Of a stretch of 64,000 nt of DNA, positions 52,744 through 62,088 are shown in pieces. Origin of the DNA: Kumtagia sp963829135 (GTDB taxonomy: Bacteria > Pseudomonadota > Alphaproteobacteria > Rhizobiales > Rhizobiaceae); NCBI GenBank assembly GCA_963829135.1, contig CAWHHO010000008.1:310001-374000 (forward strand). The letters are read 5' to 3'. The notes beneath the pieces are model-generated. The model was not told the origin of the DNA, searched no databases, and saw only the letters and a program-made list of their open reading frames with translations. A program made the position numbers and the translations under genes. The first letter of the stretch is position 1. Every line of letters starts with the position of its first letter.

Positions 52744-53198
52744 CCCATATGAATCACGACGAACCCTACCCGGAGGCGTATCTGCAAGGCATTTTGAAAT
52801 CGGTCAGAACCATTGCGATGGTCGGCGCCAGCCCCGACAAGACCAAGTTTTCCTATGGTGTGCTCCGGGTGCTGCACGAAACCGGCTACGATATGATTCC
52901 GGTCAACCCAAGCCCTGGTCTGGAAGAAATTCGCGGTCTCAAAGTCTTTCCGTCATTGGCGGCCATCGACCGCCCCGTGGACATGGTCGACGTGTTTCGA
53001 CGCTCCGAGGATCTGTTGGAGGTTGCAAAGGGCGCCATCGCCATCGGTGCCAAGGTGCTATGGAGTCAGATCGGCGTCCGCGACGACGCCGCCGCCCGGC
53101 TGGCCGAGGATGCGGGCCTGAAGGTCGTCATGAACCGCTGCCCCAAGATCGAGCTGTTCCGCCCCTTCTGGAAACCCAAACTGCATTTGGGGATATGA
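52740..53198 (+). CDS. CoA-binding domain protein (YccU-like)
   Basis: A 152-residue Rossmann-like CoA_binding_2 protein. Motifs are TIAMVGASPDKTKFSYGVLRVL, YDMIPVNPSPGLEEIRGLKV and VLWSQIGVRDDAAARLAEDAG, then VMNRCPKIE. It lacks the ligase domains of succinyl-CoA synthetase. Last gene of the mtoX operon. A role in binding a CoA thioester or other nucleotide is inferred. Confidence 0.86.
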   Translation: MTHMNHDEPYPEAYLQGILKSVRTIAMVGASPDKTKFSYGVLRVLHETGYDMIPVNPSPGLEEIRGLKVFPSLAAIDRPVDMVDVFRRSEDLLEVAKGAIAIGAKVLWSQIGVRDDAAARLAEDAGLKVVMNRCPKIELFRPFWKPKLHLGI

Positions 53199-53253
53199 TT
53201 CTTCTGTATGTAGGATGACGGCCCTGAGCTTGGCCGTCGCGCGGAAGCGCAGC

Positions 53254-54492
53254 CTACCCTAGATGCGACAACAGATGATCGCTCAGGTCGCGCGCGTCGT
53301 CGCCGGCGCCATCGATCAGCGCCGATTTGCGGCGGCGCAAGAACTGCATCCCCATGAGGTACATGCCCGGTTGCGCGGTAACGCCGCCGTCGTGGCGGAT
53401 CTGGCCCTTGCGGTCAAGAATCGGCACCTGCAGCCAGGAGTAGTCGGGTTGGTATCCGGTTGCCCAAACGATTGTCCGGATCTTGCCGGCATGCAGATCC
53501 AGGCTGAGCGGGGGTGCAAGCTCGACCTCAGTTGGCGCGAGGCGGTGTGGCGCGTCGACTTCACCGTCCATGCCGTTGTCGGACGACCATTGGTCAAACG
53601 TGTTCAGCAGCCGGTTCATCTTGAGGTCCGCCATCGCGCAATTGTTGGTCAACGATCCGGAAAACTGGGCCTTGCCGTCCGCAATCCCGGCGATCCTGCC
53701 GACGAGCTTCACACCGATACCGGTCAAGGCGTTGAGGTCCAGTGTCCTGCGCTCGGGCGAGCCAGCCAGCTGAAATGACGGCACCCGCCGCGCACGATCG
53801 ATGTCATCCACCTGATCATAGCGCTCGCCGTGGAGTCCCGTTACATCCATCCACCATTCGATGTCTCTGCCCCGATAGACGCGCGGCGCCCGCACATGCT
53901 CTCCGACGGCCAAGGTGACGGGTCGGCCTGAGCGATGGATTTCGTCGGCAAGCTGGGTACCGGTGGCGGAGGCCCCGACCACCAGCACGCCGCCTTCATC
54001 CAGTTGAGCCGGATTGCGGTAGTTCATCGACGTAACCATCGCAACGCGGGGCGGAACCGCCGCGGCGAGGGCGGGAATGCGCGCGACATTGCACGCACCT
54101 GTTGCAAGGACGACGGTTCGGCAGTTCCAGGTACCGTTGTCGGTTGCCACAACGAAGCCGGCATCCGTCGCGGACACGGACGTCACCCTCGTGTGCGGTT
54201 TGACTGGTGCGGAAATCACGCTCGCGTAGGCGTCAAGAAAATCGATGACCTCGCGCATATTGCGATAGCCATCGGGGTCTTCGCCTTCATAGCCGTAACC
54301 AGGCAGGCGGCTTTGCCAGTTGGGCGTCAGCAGGCGCAGCGAATCCCAGCGCTCGGTGCGCCAGGAATTGGCAACTTCACCGCGTTCAAGCACGATATGG
54401 TCGACGGAGCGCTCGGCGAGACATCGGCTCATCGCCAACCCCGCATGACCGGCACCGATCACAACGGTGGTTATGGTGTGAACGCTACCCAA
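53254..54492 (-). CDS. FAD/NAD(P)-dependent flavin monooxygenase-like oxidoreductase
   Basis: A 412-residue class B flavoprotein. The FAD-binding motif is VVIGAGHAGLAMSRCLAER, the NADPH-binding motif VLVVGASATGTQLADEI, and between them lie LATGACNVARIP and YGYEGEDPDGYRNMREV. The ending IVWATGYQPDYSWLQVPILDRKGQI is typical of Baeyer-Villiger/YUCCA-like enzymes. It starts at TTG 54492 with AAGG upstream. It converges on the CoA-binding gene. Confidence 0.85.
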   Translation of the reverse strand: MGSVHTITTVVIGAGHAGLAMSRCLAERSVDHIVLERGEVANSWRTERWDSLRLLTPNWQSRLPGYGYEGEDPDGYRNMREVIDFLDAYASVISAPVKPHTRVTSVSATDAGFVVATDNGTWNCRTVVLATGACNVARIPALAAAVPPRVAMVTSMNYRNPAQLDEGGVLVVGASATGTQLADEIHRSGRPVTLAVGEHVRAPRVYRGRDIEWWMDVTGLHGERYDQVDDIDRARRVPSFQLAGSPERRTLDLNALTGIGVKLVGRIAGIADGKAQFSGSLTNNCAMADLKMNRLLNTFDQWSSDNGMDGEVDAPHRLAPTEVELAPPLSLDLHAGKIRTIVWATGYQPDYSWLQVPILDRKGQIRHDGGVTAQPGMYLMGMQFLRRRKSALIDGAGDDARDLSDHLLSHLG

Positions 54493-54513
54493 AACCTTGT
54501 CGTGCGAGATCGC

Positions 54514-55080
54514 TTAGCTGTTCACACTGACCGTCACGTTGGTCGGATTGGTCACGACGTCGAACACCGCCGAGCGCTTCTGCGATTGTGCGACCAGCGC
54601 CTTGATATCCTCCTGGCTGGCGTCGGCATCGATCTTGAAGTCGACCTTGATTCCGTCGAAGCCGTTGCGGACATCCTTGTCGATGCCGAGAATTCCTTGA
54701 ATGTTCATCCCGCCTTCCAGCGTCGCCGTAACGGAGCGAAGCTGAATACCCCTGTTCTGCGCAACTGCCGCGACACCGGCGGTCAGGCAGCTGGCGAGAC
54801 CGACGAGCACCATTTCCACCGGCGTTGCGCCATTGTCTTCCGAGGCGAATACCTCCGGATGATCGGCATCGAACGTGAACGTCGTTCTGTGCTTCTGCTC
54901 GCCACCGAGACCATAAAAGCCCTCGACGGTCGAATGGCTATGCGTGCCGTTCTTCCATTTGCAGGTCGCGCGCCATTTGAAATTTGCGGCCTCCGGCGCG
55001 TTCGTCAGCGCCTCCCGGGCTGAAAGCAGTGCAGCAACATTAACGCCATTGTCGGCCTGAATTTCGGCAGCCATCGTCAT
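54514..55080 (-). CDS. OsmC/Ohr-family protein
   Basis: A 188-residue OsmC-fold protein. The family core ATPVEMVLVGLASCLTAGVAAVAQNRGI carries the first redox Cys; a later segment (LVAQSQKRSAVFDVV) lacks the second Cys seen in Ohr. It may act on hydroperoxides poorly or have another role. It lies 21 bases before the flavoprotein gene on the same strand. Confidence 0.85.
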   Translation of the reverse strand: MTMAAEIQADNGVNVAALLSAREALTNAPEAANFKWRATCKWKNGTHSHSTVEGFYGLGGEQKHRTTFTFDADHPEVFASEDNGATPVEMVLVGLASCLTAGVAAVAQNRGIQLRSVTATLEGGMNIQGILGIDKDVRNGFDGIKVDFKIDADASQEDIKALVAQSQKRSAVFDVVTNPTNVTVSVNS

Positions 55081-55257
55081 CTCCCTGTTTTCGCCCCTGC
55101 AACGACACCATGCCGTGGGGAGATGGGATCAGGGAGTCAGTGAATACCGGACGGCGATCCCAATACGATGCATCGGACAGCGCAGGCGAGGCGTGAATCA
55201 TGCGGATCAGTCGAGAGCTTGATTTGACGCATATCGAAACCGGCGTAAAAGCGCCAA

Positions 55258-56805
55258 ATGAGCGAAACCGAGCTTAAGTTTCTGTTCGACGAGTCGATGA
55301 CGCGAGCACTGTGGACGCGCGTCAAGGCGTCTGATTTGGCGGTTGGCAATCCCCGGACCAGCACGCTGAGAAGCACCTATTTCGACACGGCCGATCATGC
55401 GGTGCGACGTGCCGGAATTGCCCTGCGCCTGCGCCGCGACGGTCGTCGCTGGGTTCAGACAGTCAAGTCCGGCCGGCAATTGCATGGTGGCCTGTCGCAA
55501 GTCGGGGAGGTGGAAAACGCTGCACCCGGCGGACGGTTGTGCCTGCATGTGATTCCGGACGAATTCATACGCGGCGAAGTCATGCAGGCGATCAATGGTG
55601 CCGACCTTCAGCCGGTATGCGAAACGCTGATCAAGCGCACGGCGACAGAACTGGCGCTGGATGATGGCACCCATGCGGAACTGTCGGTGGATATCGGCGA
55701 GATACGGGCGGGCGGGCTCTCGGCACCAATCTGCGAGATCGAGATCGAGCTCAGGCAAGGCAGTCCAAAGGGTTTGTACGACATTGCCCAGGTTTTGTTG
55801 CCGGACGGAGGGTTGCGGTTCTCTCGCCTTTCCAAGTCGGCGCGCGGATATCTTCTCGCGACGGAAGGCTGCATCGAACCGCCGATCGCGCCGCGATATG
55901 CCAAACCGGTTCGCCTCAACGGGGATCTGATCGCCGAGCAGGCGGCACACGAAATGCTGCGCGAGTGTCTCGATCAGGTCGCCACGAATATGACAGTCGT
56001 GCGAAGCCTGGATGATGCGGAGGGCCCACACCAGTTGCGGATAGGCCTGCGTCGCCTGCGAACCGTGTTCTCAGTGTGCAGGACGGTCCTCAAATGCCCG
56101 GAAATGGACCGACTGGTAAACGAGGCGCGTTGGTTGGGAGCGGAGGTGGGTCGTCTCCGGGATCTGGATGTTGTCGCGAATGACATCGTCGGCCTCGAAG
56201 CCGAACGCCATCGGGACGAACCTGGTCTCTCCGTGCTCGCGACATCCCTATCCGGCTGGGCCGTCGACGTGCGACAGGCTCTTGGCGAGCTTCTTGTTGG
56301 TACGCGGGCACAGAATTTTCTCATCGATCTGGCAAGGTTCGTCGAAACCCGCGGTTGGCTTCTGGCCGAGGATTTCGATCAGACCAAAAGGCTTGCACAG
56401 CCGGTGGGTGATCTTGCGAGCGAAGCTTTGGACAGGCTCTGGCGGTCTGTTCGCAAGCGGGCAAAGCGCCTCAAGACCCTAGAAGTGCACCAGCGTCATT
56501 CACTTCGAAAGGATATGAAGAAACTCCGATATGCGATCGATTTCTTCGGTCCACTCTTTCCCGCGAGAAAGGTCGATTCGATCTTGAAACACCTGCGAAA
56601 GCTGCAGGAAGTCTTTGGCGGCTTGAACGACGCCGCAATGGTCAGAATGATGCTGACCGGCGCCGACGCGCCATTGGCCCGCGACGCGGCGGGACAATTT
56701 GCGATCGGTTGGGTCACGGGCGCGACGCAGGCGCGAGCAGATTTGAGCTGGGCGATTGCAAAGGCCCATTGGCGGCGCCTCGAGAAAACCCGCCCGTTCT
56801 GGTAG
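55258..56805 (+). CDS. CYTH and CHAD domain protein
   Basis: A 515-residue protein. The N-terminal CYTH (triphosphate tunnel) domain has the signature ETELKFLFDE (ExExK) and ALRLRRDGRRWVQTVKSG, up to about residue 200. A C-terminal CHAD domain, about 220-490, has paired basic helices (HQLRIGLRRLRTVFSV and SLRKDMKKLRYAIDFF). CYTH binds inorganic polyphosphate or triphosphate and CHAD binds polyphosphate, so a triphosphatase/polyphosphate-granule role is likely. Confidence 0.9.
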   Translation: MSETELKFLFDESMTRALWTRVKASDLAVGNPRTSTLRSTYFDTADHAVRRAGIALRLRRDGRRWVQTVKSGRQLHGGLSQVGEVENAAPGGRLCLHVIPDEFIRGEVMQAINGADLQPVCETLIKRTATELALDDGTHAELSVDIGEIRAGGLSAPICEIEIELRQGSPKGLYDIAQVLLPDGGLRFSRLSKSARGYLLATEGCIEPPIAPRYAKPVRLNGDLIAEQAAHEMLRECLDQVATNMTVVRSLDDAEGPHQLRIGLRRLRTVFSVCRTVLKCPEMDRLVNEARWLGAEVGRLRDLDVVANDIVGLEAERHRDEPGLSVLATSLSGWAVDVRQALGELLVGTRAQNFLIDLARFVETRGWLLAEDFDQTKRLAQPVGDLASEALDRLWRSVRKRAKRLKTLEVHQRHSLRKDMKKLRYAIDFFGPLFPARKVDSILKHLRKLQEVFGGLNDAAMVRMMLTGADAPLARDAAGQFAIGWVTGATQARADLSWAIAKAHWRRLEKTRPFW

Positions 56806-57008
56806 CATAGAGTTGGTGCCGGGCTGTTGTGGCCTCTTTCCGCGCGCGGCAGGATGCCCGCGCGACCCGTGAGCAAGGCGCTCGGTGGGCCATGGGCGAA
56901 GACCAAGGAGTTTGCGGTGAATGTTCGATAAAGCCCGCAAGCGTCCTTGAACGGTGCGACGGTTCGGTCTACCGCTTGAACTCCCCTCGTTTTTGAGAAT
57001 CCCCAAAA

Positions 57009-57896
57009 GTGAAAAACGGCATCTTCCTGGCCCTTGTTGCCTATGCAGTTTACGCATGGGGCGACGGCCTCATCAAAGGTCTTGGAGGAACGCTGACCAT
57101 CTTCGAGATCGGGTTCTTCACGGTGTTGTTTTCCGGAGTTTTTCTGCTGGTTTTGAAGCCGAGGGGCGAGGACTGGCGCAATTTCTGGCAGATGCGGCGG
57201 CCGTTGAGAGTGCATGCGCGCGCCGCGCTCGGTATGGCTGCGGGCATATTCAGCGTATACGCTTTCACCTCGATCCCGCTTGCAGAAGTCTATGCGTTGC
57301 TTTTCCTCGCGCCGCTGTTCGTGACCCTCCTGTCGATCATCATCCTGAAGGAGCGTGTCGGCATATGGCGCTGGCTGGCGGTTTTCGTGGGTTTTGCCGG
57401 CGTGCTGATGGTCGTGCGGCCGGGAGTGCGCGTTCTCGAGCTTGGACATCTGTCGGCGGTCGGCGCGGCGCTCTGCGGGGCGCTCTCGATCATCCTGATG
57501 CGTTCGATGGCCCACGAACGCCAGACGGCGATTCTCGGGACACTGGTCGCCTATGGACTGATATTCAATGGCATCGCCGCGGCAGCAACCACGTTCTCCC
57601 TGCCGCCCTGGCCACTTGTGGGCGTTCTGCTCCTCACTGGCGCCTGTACCGCCGCGGGTAACCGCCTGCAACTTCTGGCTACCCGCTACAGCCCCGCCAG
57701 CCACATAGCGCCGGCGCACTATTCGCAGATGATCTGGGCTGTCCTGATCGGCGCCATGTTCTTCAACGAGTATCCGGACTCCGTGTCGATCCTCGGGCTT
57801 GTGGCGATCGCTGGCGCAGGTCTCCTGACCTTGTTCCGGGAGCAGGCACGGCTAGGCTATATCCGCTGGTATCGGGTGACGCGCGGACGCCTGTAG
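57009..57896 (+). CDS. DMT-superfamily (EamA) transporter
   Basis: A 295-residue inner-membrane protein with ten predicted helices in two EamA repeats (VAYAVYAWGDGLIKGLGGTL; LAEVYALLFLAPLFVTLLSI; APAHYSQMIWAVLIGAMFFN). It starts at GTG 57009 and ends without a partner gene. The substrate cannot be told. Confidence 0.85.
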   Translation: MKNGIFLALVAYAVYAWGDGLIKGLGGTLTIFEIGFFTVLFSGVFLLVLKPRGEDWRNFWQMRRPLRVHARAALGMAAGIFSVYAFTSIPLAEVYALLFLAPLFVTLLSIIILKERVGIWRWLAVFVGFAGVLMVVRPGVRVLELGHLSAVGAALCGALSIILMRSMAHERQTAILGTLVAYGLIFNGIAAAATTFSLPPWPLVGVLLLTGACTAAGNRLQLLATRYSPASHIAPAHYSQMIWAVLIGAMFFNEYPDSVSILGLVAIAGAGLLTLFREQARLGYIRWYRVTRGRL

Positions 57897-57940
57897 CGCC
57901 TCAGATCGAGCAGTGTCCACAGTGTTCCTTGCCAAGGCAG

Positions 57941-58960
57941 TTACCGCCACCCCAACCCTGGGGCGACGTGCGTCATGATCGCCTCGATGACGTGCGCGTT
58001 GTATTCGACGCCGAGCTGGTTCGGCACGGTAAGCAGCAGCGTATCGGCCTCCGCGATAGCTTCGTCACCCCTTAGCTGCTCGATGAGCACATGCGGTTCA
58101 GCCGCATAGCTGCGGCCGAATACGGCGAGCTTCTGCGGCTCGATGTAGCCAAAATGATCCCCGCTGTCGCCGCGGCCGAAATAGGCGCGGTCGCGGTCGT
58201 CCACCAGCGCAAAAATGCTGCGGCTTATCGACACCCGAGGCTCGCGTGCATGCCCGGCCTCCTTCCAGGCGGCGCGGAACATGCGGATCTGCTCGGCTTG
58301 CTGGATGTGAAATGGTTTTCCGCCCTCATCGAATTTCAGGGTGGAGCTCTGCAGGTTCATCCCAAGTTTTGCTGCCCATTCCGCAGTAGCGTTGGTCGCA
58401 GCACCCCACCAGATCCGGTCTCGCAGGCCCTCGGAATGCGGCTCGACACGCAGCAGGCCAGGCGGATTCGGAAACATCGGCCGCGGATTCGGCTGTGCGA
58501 AGCCTTTTCCCTGCAGAACATCGAGGAACACATTTGTATGACGGCGAGCCATGTCGGCATCGCTCTCGGCTTCCGTCGGCGCATAACCAAAGTAGCGCCA
58601 TCCGTCGATGACCTGCTCGGGCGATCCGCGGCTGATACCAAGCTGAAGGCGCCCGCCCGCAATAAGATCCGCCGCGCCGGCGTCCTCAGCCATGTATAGC
58701 GGGTTCTCGTAGCGCATATCGATTACGGCCGTGCCGATCTCGATCCGGCTTGTCCTGACCCCGATCGCAGCCAGAAGCGGGAAAGGCGATGCAAGCTGGC
58801 GGGCGAAGTGATGTACGCGGAAGTACGCGCCGTCCGCGCCAAGTTCCTCGGCAGCGACGGCCAGATCGATGGATTGGAGCAGCGCGTCGGCTGCGGAGCG
58901 GGTCTGCGACTGTGGCGAGGGCGTCCAGTGTCCGAATGACAGGAATCCGATTTTTTTCAT
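57941..58960 (-). CDS. LLM class flavin-dependent oxidoreductase
   Basis: A 339-residue TIM-barrel luciferase-like monooxygenase (IGFLSFGHWTPSP, then AVAAEELGADGAYFRVHHFARQ and IEIGTAVIDMRYENPLYMAEDA). It uses reduced FMN or F420; the rhizobial members are FMN users. The start at 58960 is the family start; the frame is open to 59083. Confidence 0.88.
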   Translation of the reverse strand: MKKIGFLSFGHWTPSPQSQTRSAADALLQSIDLAVAAEELGADGAYFRVHHFARQLASPFPLLAAIGVRTSRIEIGTAVIDMRYENPLYMAEDAGAADLIAGGRLQLGISRGSPEQVIDGWRYFGYAPTEAESDADMARRHTNVFLDVLQGKGFAQPNPRPMFPNPPGLLRVEPHSEGLRDRIWWGAATNATAEWAAKLGMNLQSSTLKFDEGGKPFHIQQAEQIRMFRAAWKEAGHAREPRVSISRSIFALVDDRDRAYFGRGDSGDHFGYIEPQKLAVFGRSYAAEPHVLIEQLRGDEAIAEADTLLLTVPNQLGVEYNAHVIEAIMTHVAPGLGWR

Positions 58961-59199
58961 GGGAAAAGCCGCGTCAGCGTTGGAGGTGTCTGCGTCATCT
59001 AGGGTCAGGACGCTCGATTTGCCACGCAAGATCCGATCATTCACGTCATGAGACGAGCCCGCGGGTAAGGATGAAAAGTTCATGAAGGTTCGGCGGGCGA
59101 GATACTTGGCACTGCATGATTTCCTAGGGGTGGAGGAAACGCGGACGGCCGACCTATTTCGAAACGAAGGGAATTTGGCTCAAATCGAAGGAACGAACG

Positions 59200-59673
59200 A
59201 TGCAGAAAAACACGATTTGCCTCTGGTACGACAAGGATGCCGAGGCTGCGGCTCATTTCTACGCCGAGACCTTTCCTGACAGCGCGGTTGGTTCGGTCCA
59301 TCGCGCTCCTGGAGATTATCCATCCGGCAAGCAGGGGGACGTGCTGATTGTCGAATTCACGGTTGCCGGCGTTGCTTGTATCGGACTCAACGGAGGTTCC
59401 GAATTCAAGCACAACGAGGCCTTCTCATTTCAGATTGCTACCGATGATCAGGAAGAGACCGACCGCTACTGGAACGCCATCGTGAATAATGGCGGCCAGG
59501 AGAGCGCTTGCGGCTGGTGCAAGGACAAGTGGGGCCTCTCCTGGCAAATCACGCCGCGCACACTGACCGAGGCCATGGCGGCCGGCGGCGCCGAAGCAAA
59601 GCGCGCATTCGATGCCATGATGACCATGAAGAAGATCGACGTCGCGGCGATCGATGCCGCACGGCGAGGCTGA
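59200..59673 (+). CDS. VOC-family protein (PhnB-like)
   Basis: A 157-residue glyoxalase-fold protein, 3-demethylubiquinone methyltransferase-like PhnB class. Motifs are ICLWYDKDAEAAAHFYAETF, FTVAGVACIGLNGG and GWCKDKWGLSWQITP. The metal-site residues are only partly kept, as common in this group, so activity is unknown. Confidence 0.87.
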   Translation: MQKNTICLWYDKDAEAAAHFYAETFPDSAVGSVHRAPGDYPSGKQGDVLIVEFTVAGVACIGLNGGSEFKHNEAFSFQIATDDQEETDRYWNAIVNNGGQESACGWCKDKWGLSWQITPRTLTEAMAAGGAEAKRAFDAMMTMKKIDVAAIDAARRG

Positions 59674-59772
59674 CCCTTCCTTGGACGGCTGAGATGAAGC
59701 ATCCTGCGACGACAGCGGCGATGCAGGAGCAAGCGGAGCCGGGCTGCGGGATCGCCTCCAGGCGCGGCGGTG

Positions 59773-60747
59773 TCAGGCTTCGGTGTGCTTTGTGAACTGA
59801 CCTGCCGGGCGATAGCGCCACAGATAGGTCGGCAGCACCGAGGCTATCGACTGCGGCTGCAGTCCCAGCCCGGCAAGTGTGGTGCCGGCCTCATTCGCGG
59901 CATGCGACACGACATTGTCGGTCTTCAGCAGCAACAGTTGATCCTTCGTCAGCAGCGGATTTGGCAGCATGCCGAGGATAGCCGCCTGCATCGATGCGAT
60001 CCCCCACGGCACCGGCACCAGCCACCGCTTGCGGTCGATAATCCTGAGCATTTCCTCCATGCACTGCCGGAATGACAGCACCTGCGGTCCGCCAAGTTCA
60101 TAGATCTTGCCGCCCTGGACCTTGCCGTCGACCGAACGCGCCACCGCCTCGGCCACGTCGCCGACGAATACCGGCTGGAATTTGTTCTCGCCCCCGCCGA
60201 TCAGCGGCAATACCGGCGAAAAGCGCGCCATGTTGGCGAAACGGTTGAAGAACCCGTCCTCCTGGCCGAAAATGATCGACGGACGGTAGATCACCGCATT
60301 CGGAACAGTTTCGAGCACGGCCGCTTCGCCAAGCCCCTTGGTTCGGGCATAGGCCAATTCCGCATCCACAGAGGCGCCGAGCGACGAAACATGGGTCAGG
60401 CCGGCGCCGGCCGAGCGAGCGGCTTCGGCAATTGCGCGCGCTCCAAAATCCTGCACCGCTGCAAAGGATTGGCGGCCGCCCTCATGCAGGATGGCGACAA
60501 GGTTGACGACATGGTCGGCGTCCTGCACGGCACGATCAACCGACCAACGCACGCGTACATTTGCCTGGACAGCCTGGATCTGGCCGACATTGCCGAGCGG
60601 CTGCAGATGGCCGGCGAGATCGGGACGACGGCAGGCGACACGCACCTGGTAGCCGCGCTTCGCCAGCGCCCGAACCACATGCCGCCCGACGAAGCCCGAG
60701 CCCCCAAATACCGTGACGAGTTTCGGTGTTTGGAGTATTTCGGTCAT
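59773..60747 (-). CDS. NAD(P)-binding epimerase/dehydrogenase-like protein, complex I NDUFA9 type
   Basis: A 324-residue extended-SDR-like protein. Nucleotide motif VTVFGGSGFVGRHVVRALAKRG, then VNLVAILHEGGRQSF, YARTKGLGEAAVL (YxxxK) and VIYRPSIIFGQEDGFFNRF. The alphaproteobacterial homologues resemble the mitochondrial complex I accessory subunit NDUFA9 and may help respiratory complex function or ubiquinone metabolism. Adjacent to a DoxX gene on the same strand. Confidence 0.88.
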   Translation of the reverse strand: MTEILQTPKLVTVFGGSGFVGRHVVRALAKRGYQVRVACRRPDLAGHLQPLGNVGQIQAVQANVRVRWSVDRAVQDADHVVNLVAILHEGGRQSFAAVQDFGARAIAEAARSAGAGLTHVSSLGASVDAELAYARTKGLGEAAVLETVPNAVIYRPSIIFGQEDGFFNRFANMARFSPVLPLIGGGENKFQPVFVGDVAEAVARSVDGKVQGGKIYELGGPQVLSFRQCMEEMLRIIDRKRWLVPVPWGIASMQAAILGMLPNPLLTKDQLLLLKTDNVVSHAANEAGTTLAGLGLQPQSIASVLPTYLWRYRPAGQFTKHTEA

Positions 60748-60909
60748 GTCTGGCTCCGGGCAGGCCTTTGGCTATGACCGTCTCATAGTCGCTTTCGGGC
60801 AAAAGGCAAAGCGTTCGAAATGCCGCGCCGCTGGCGGTTCGGCAATGTCTGATCAGTCAGAATCTGCGGGCCGTTGGCCCTCTGACAGGCCGTGACTCTA
60901 AAGAAACGT

Positions 60910-61362
60910 CTAGAACTCGCGCCCAAGCCTTGCGTCCAGGGAATGGCGGTTGCCACCCCGCACCGCGAAGAACAGGAAGATTGCTGCCCACAGGATGGAT
61001 TTTTCCGCGCCGGAATAGCCTTGGCTCATAGTGATCCAGTGAAACCAGACGGTGACCAGCAGAACAATCGCTGCGGCGATTGCCGCCGGGCGGGTGAGCA
61101 GGCCGAGCGCGATCAGGATGCCGCCAAAGAATTCGGTTGCCGACAGCAACGGCGACCAGAACACGCCTGGGTAGAAGCCGAGGCCTTCAACCATCTCCGC
61201 CGCCCCGAATGGATTGGCGATCTTGGATGCGCCGTGGGTCACCAGCGCCAGTCCCGCAACCACGCGCAAAAGCGTTTCGACGCCTTCGCTGAGGCCGCTG
61301 TAGAGACTTCCCAAGGCAGGAACAATCAGGCGGCGGCGCGCAGGCAAGGTCGTGTCGGTCAT
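60910..61362 (-). CDS. DoxX-family membrane protein
   Basis: A 150-residue protein with about four helices (LLRVVAGLALVTHGASKI, LSATEFFGGILIALGLLTRPA and AIVLLVTVWFHWITM). The signature LVTHGASKI and EFFGGILIALGLL match the DoxX domain. The start at 61362 has GGAGAT upstream. A likely role is in redox or quinone-linked membrane protection. Confidence 0.85.
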   Translation of the reverse strand: MTDTTLPARRRLIVPALGSLYSGLSEGVETLLRVVAGLALVTHGASKIANPFGAAEMVEGLGFYPGVFWSPLLSATEFFGGILIALGLLTRPAAIAAAIVLLVTVWFHWITMSQGYSGAEKSILWAAIFLFFAVRGGNRHSLDARLGREF

Positions 61363-61457
61363 GGGGATCTCCGATTGTTGCAACGCAACAAACGCAGACG
61401 AATGACTGTAAAGTCAATACAAATCGACCTGACGATAAGTTGACTTCTTCGGAAGGT

Positions 61458-62051
61458 TCATTCCCACCATGGCAGTTTCTGCACCATTTCCTCGCACCTG
61501 CCGGGGTCCGCACGGGTGACGCGAAACACATTGTCTTGCCTGCCGAAGTCGATCCACTCGGCAGCAGCGGAGCGGTCGAAAGAGCGCCACGCAGCAAGAC
61601 CATCCGGCATGTAAAGCGCGACGGCAGTGCCATCCCGCAGGTCGATGGGGAAGTCGCCGCCCTCTTCTGCCGACATGCCGTCGGCGGTGGTCATTGCGTG
61701 GCAATCAAGGCCGCTCGGACCTTTGAACGTCTCCAGCAGCGGCTCTCCTTGGACGTCGAGGTTGGCATTTCGCTCAAACGAGCAGGAGCCGACGATGTAG
61801 AATGTGCCGTCGCTGCGCGCGAAACGAACGCGGATGACGGTGCCGGCACCATCCGGAAGTGCCTTCAGAGACAGCAGGGCCGAGCGAGTCTTCTGGTTTG
61901 GGTTCTTAGCCAGGTGTGCGTCGTCATAGGCCCGCTCGAAGCATGCCGCGCCGCCGCCCTTGGCGAGCAGATCGGACAGCGGGTCCGCCGTTGCTGCAGA
62001 AGAAACGCCTGTCAGCAGCAGCGGTAGAAGCGCGGCGATCTTGCGAGTCAT
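61458..62051 (-). CDS. Exported hypothetical protein with conserved cysteines
   Basis: A 197-residue protein I cannot assign. Signal peptide about residues 1-22 (IAALLPLLLTGVSSAATA). It contains four Cys (ACFER, GSCSF, LDCHA and RCEEM) that could form disulfides. The sequence (TVIRVRFARSDGTFYIVGSCSF, then IDLRDGTAVALYMPDGLAAW) suggests a periplasmic beta-rich protein. The frame is open to 62327, but the signal peptide fixes the start at 62051. Confidence 0.6.
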   Translation of the reverse strand: MTRKIAALLPLLLTGVSSAATADPLSDLLAKGGGAACFERAYDDAHLAKNPNQKTRSALLSLKALPDGAGTVIRVRFARSDGTFYIVGSCSFERNANLDVQGEPLLETFKGPSGLDCHAMTTADGMSAEEGGDFPIDLRDGTAVALYMPDGLAAWRSFDRSAAAEWIDFGRQDNVFRVTRADPGRCEEMVQKLPWWE

Positions 62052-62088
62052 GACAGCCTCAGATGCGTCTCGGGGACCTGGTGTTGGC

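Noticed and set aside
56496..57719. A 407-codon minus-strand frame over the CYTH/CHAD end and the DMT transporter
   Set aside because: It crosses two real genes on the other strand; residue content is that of a shadow.
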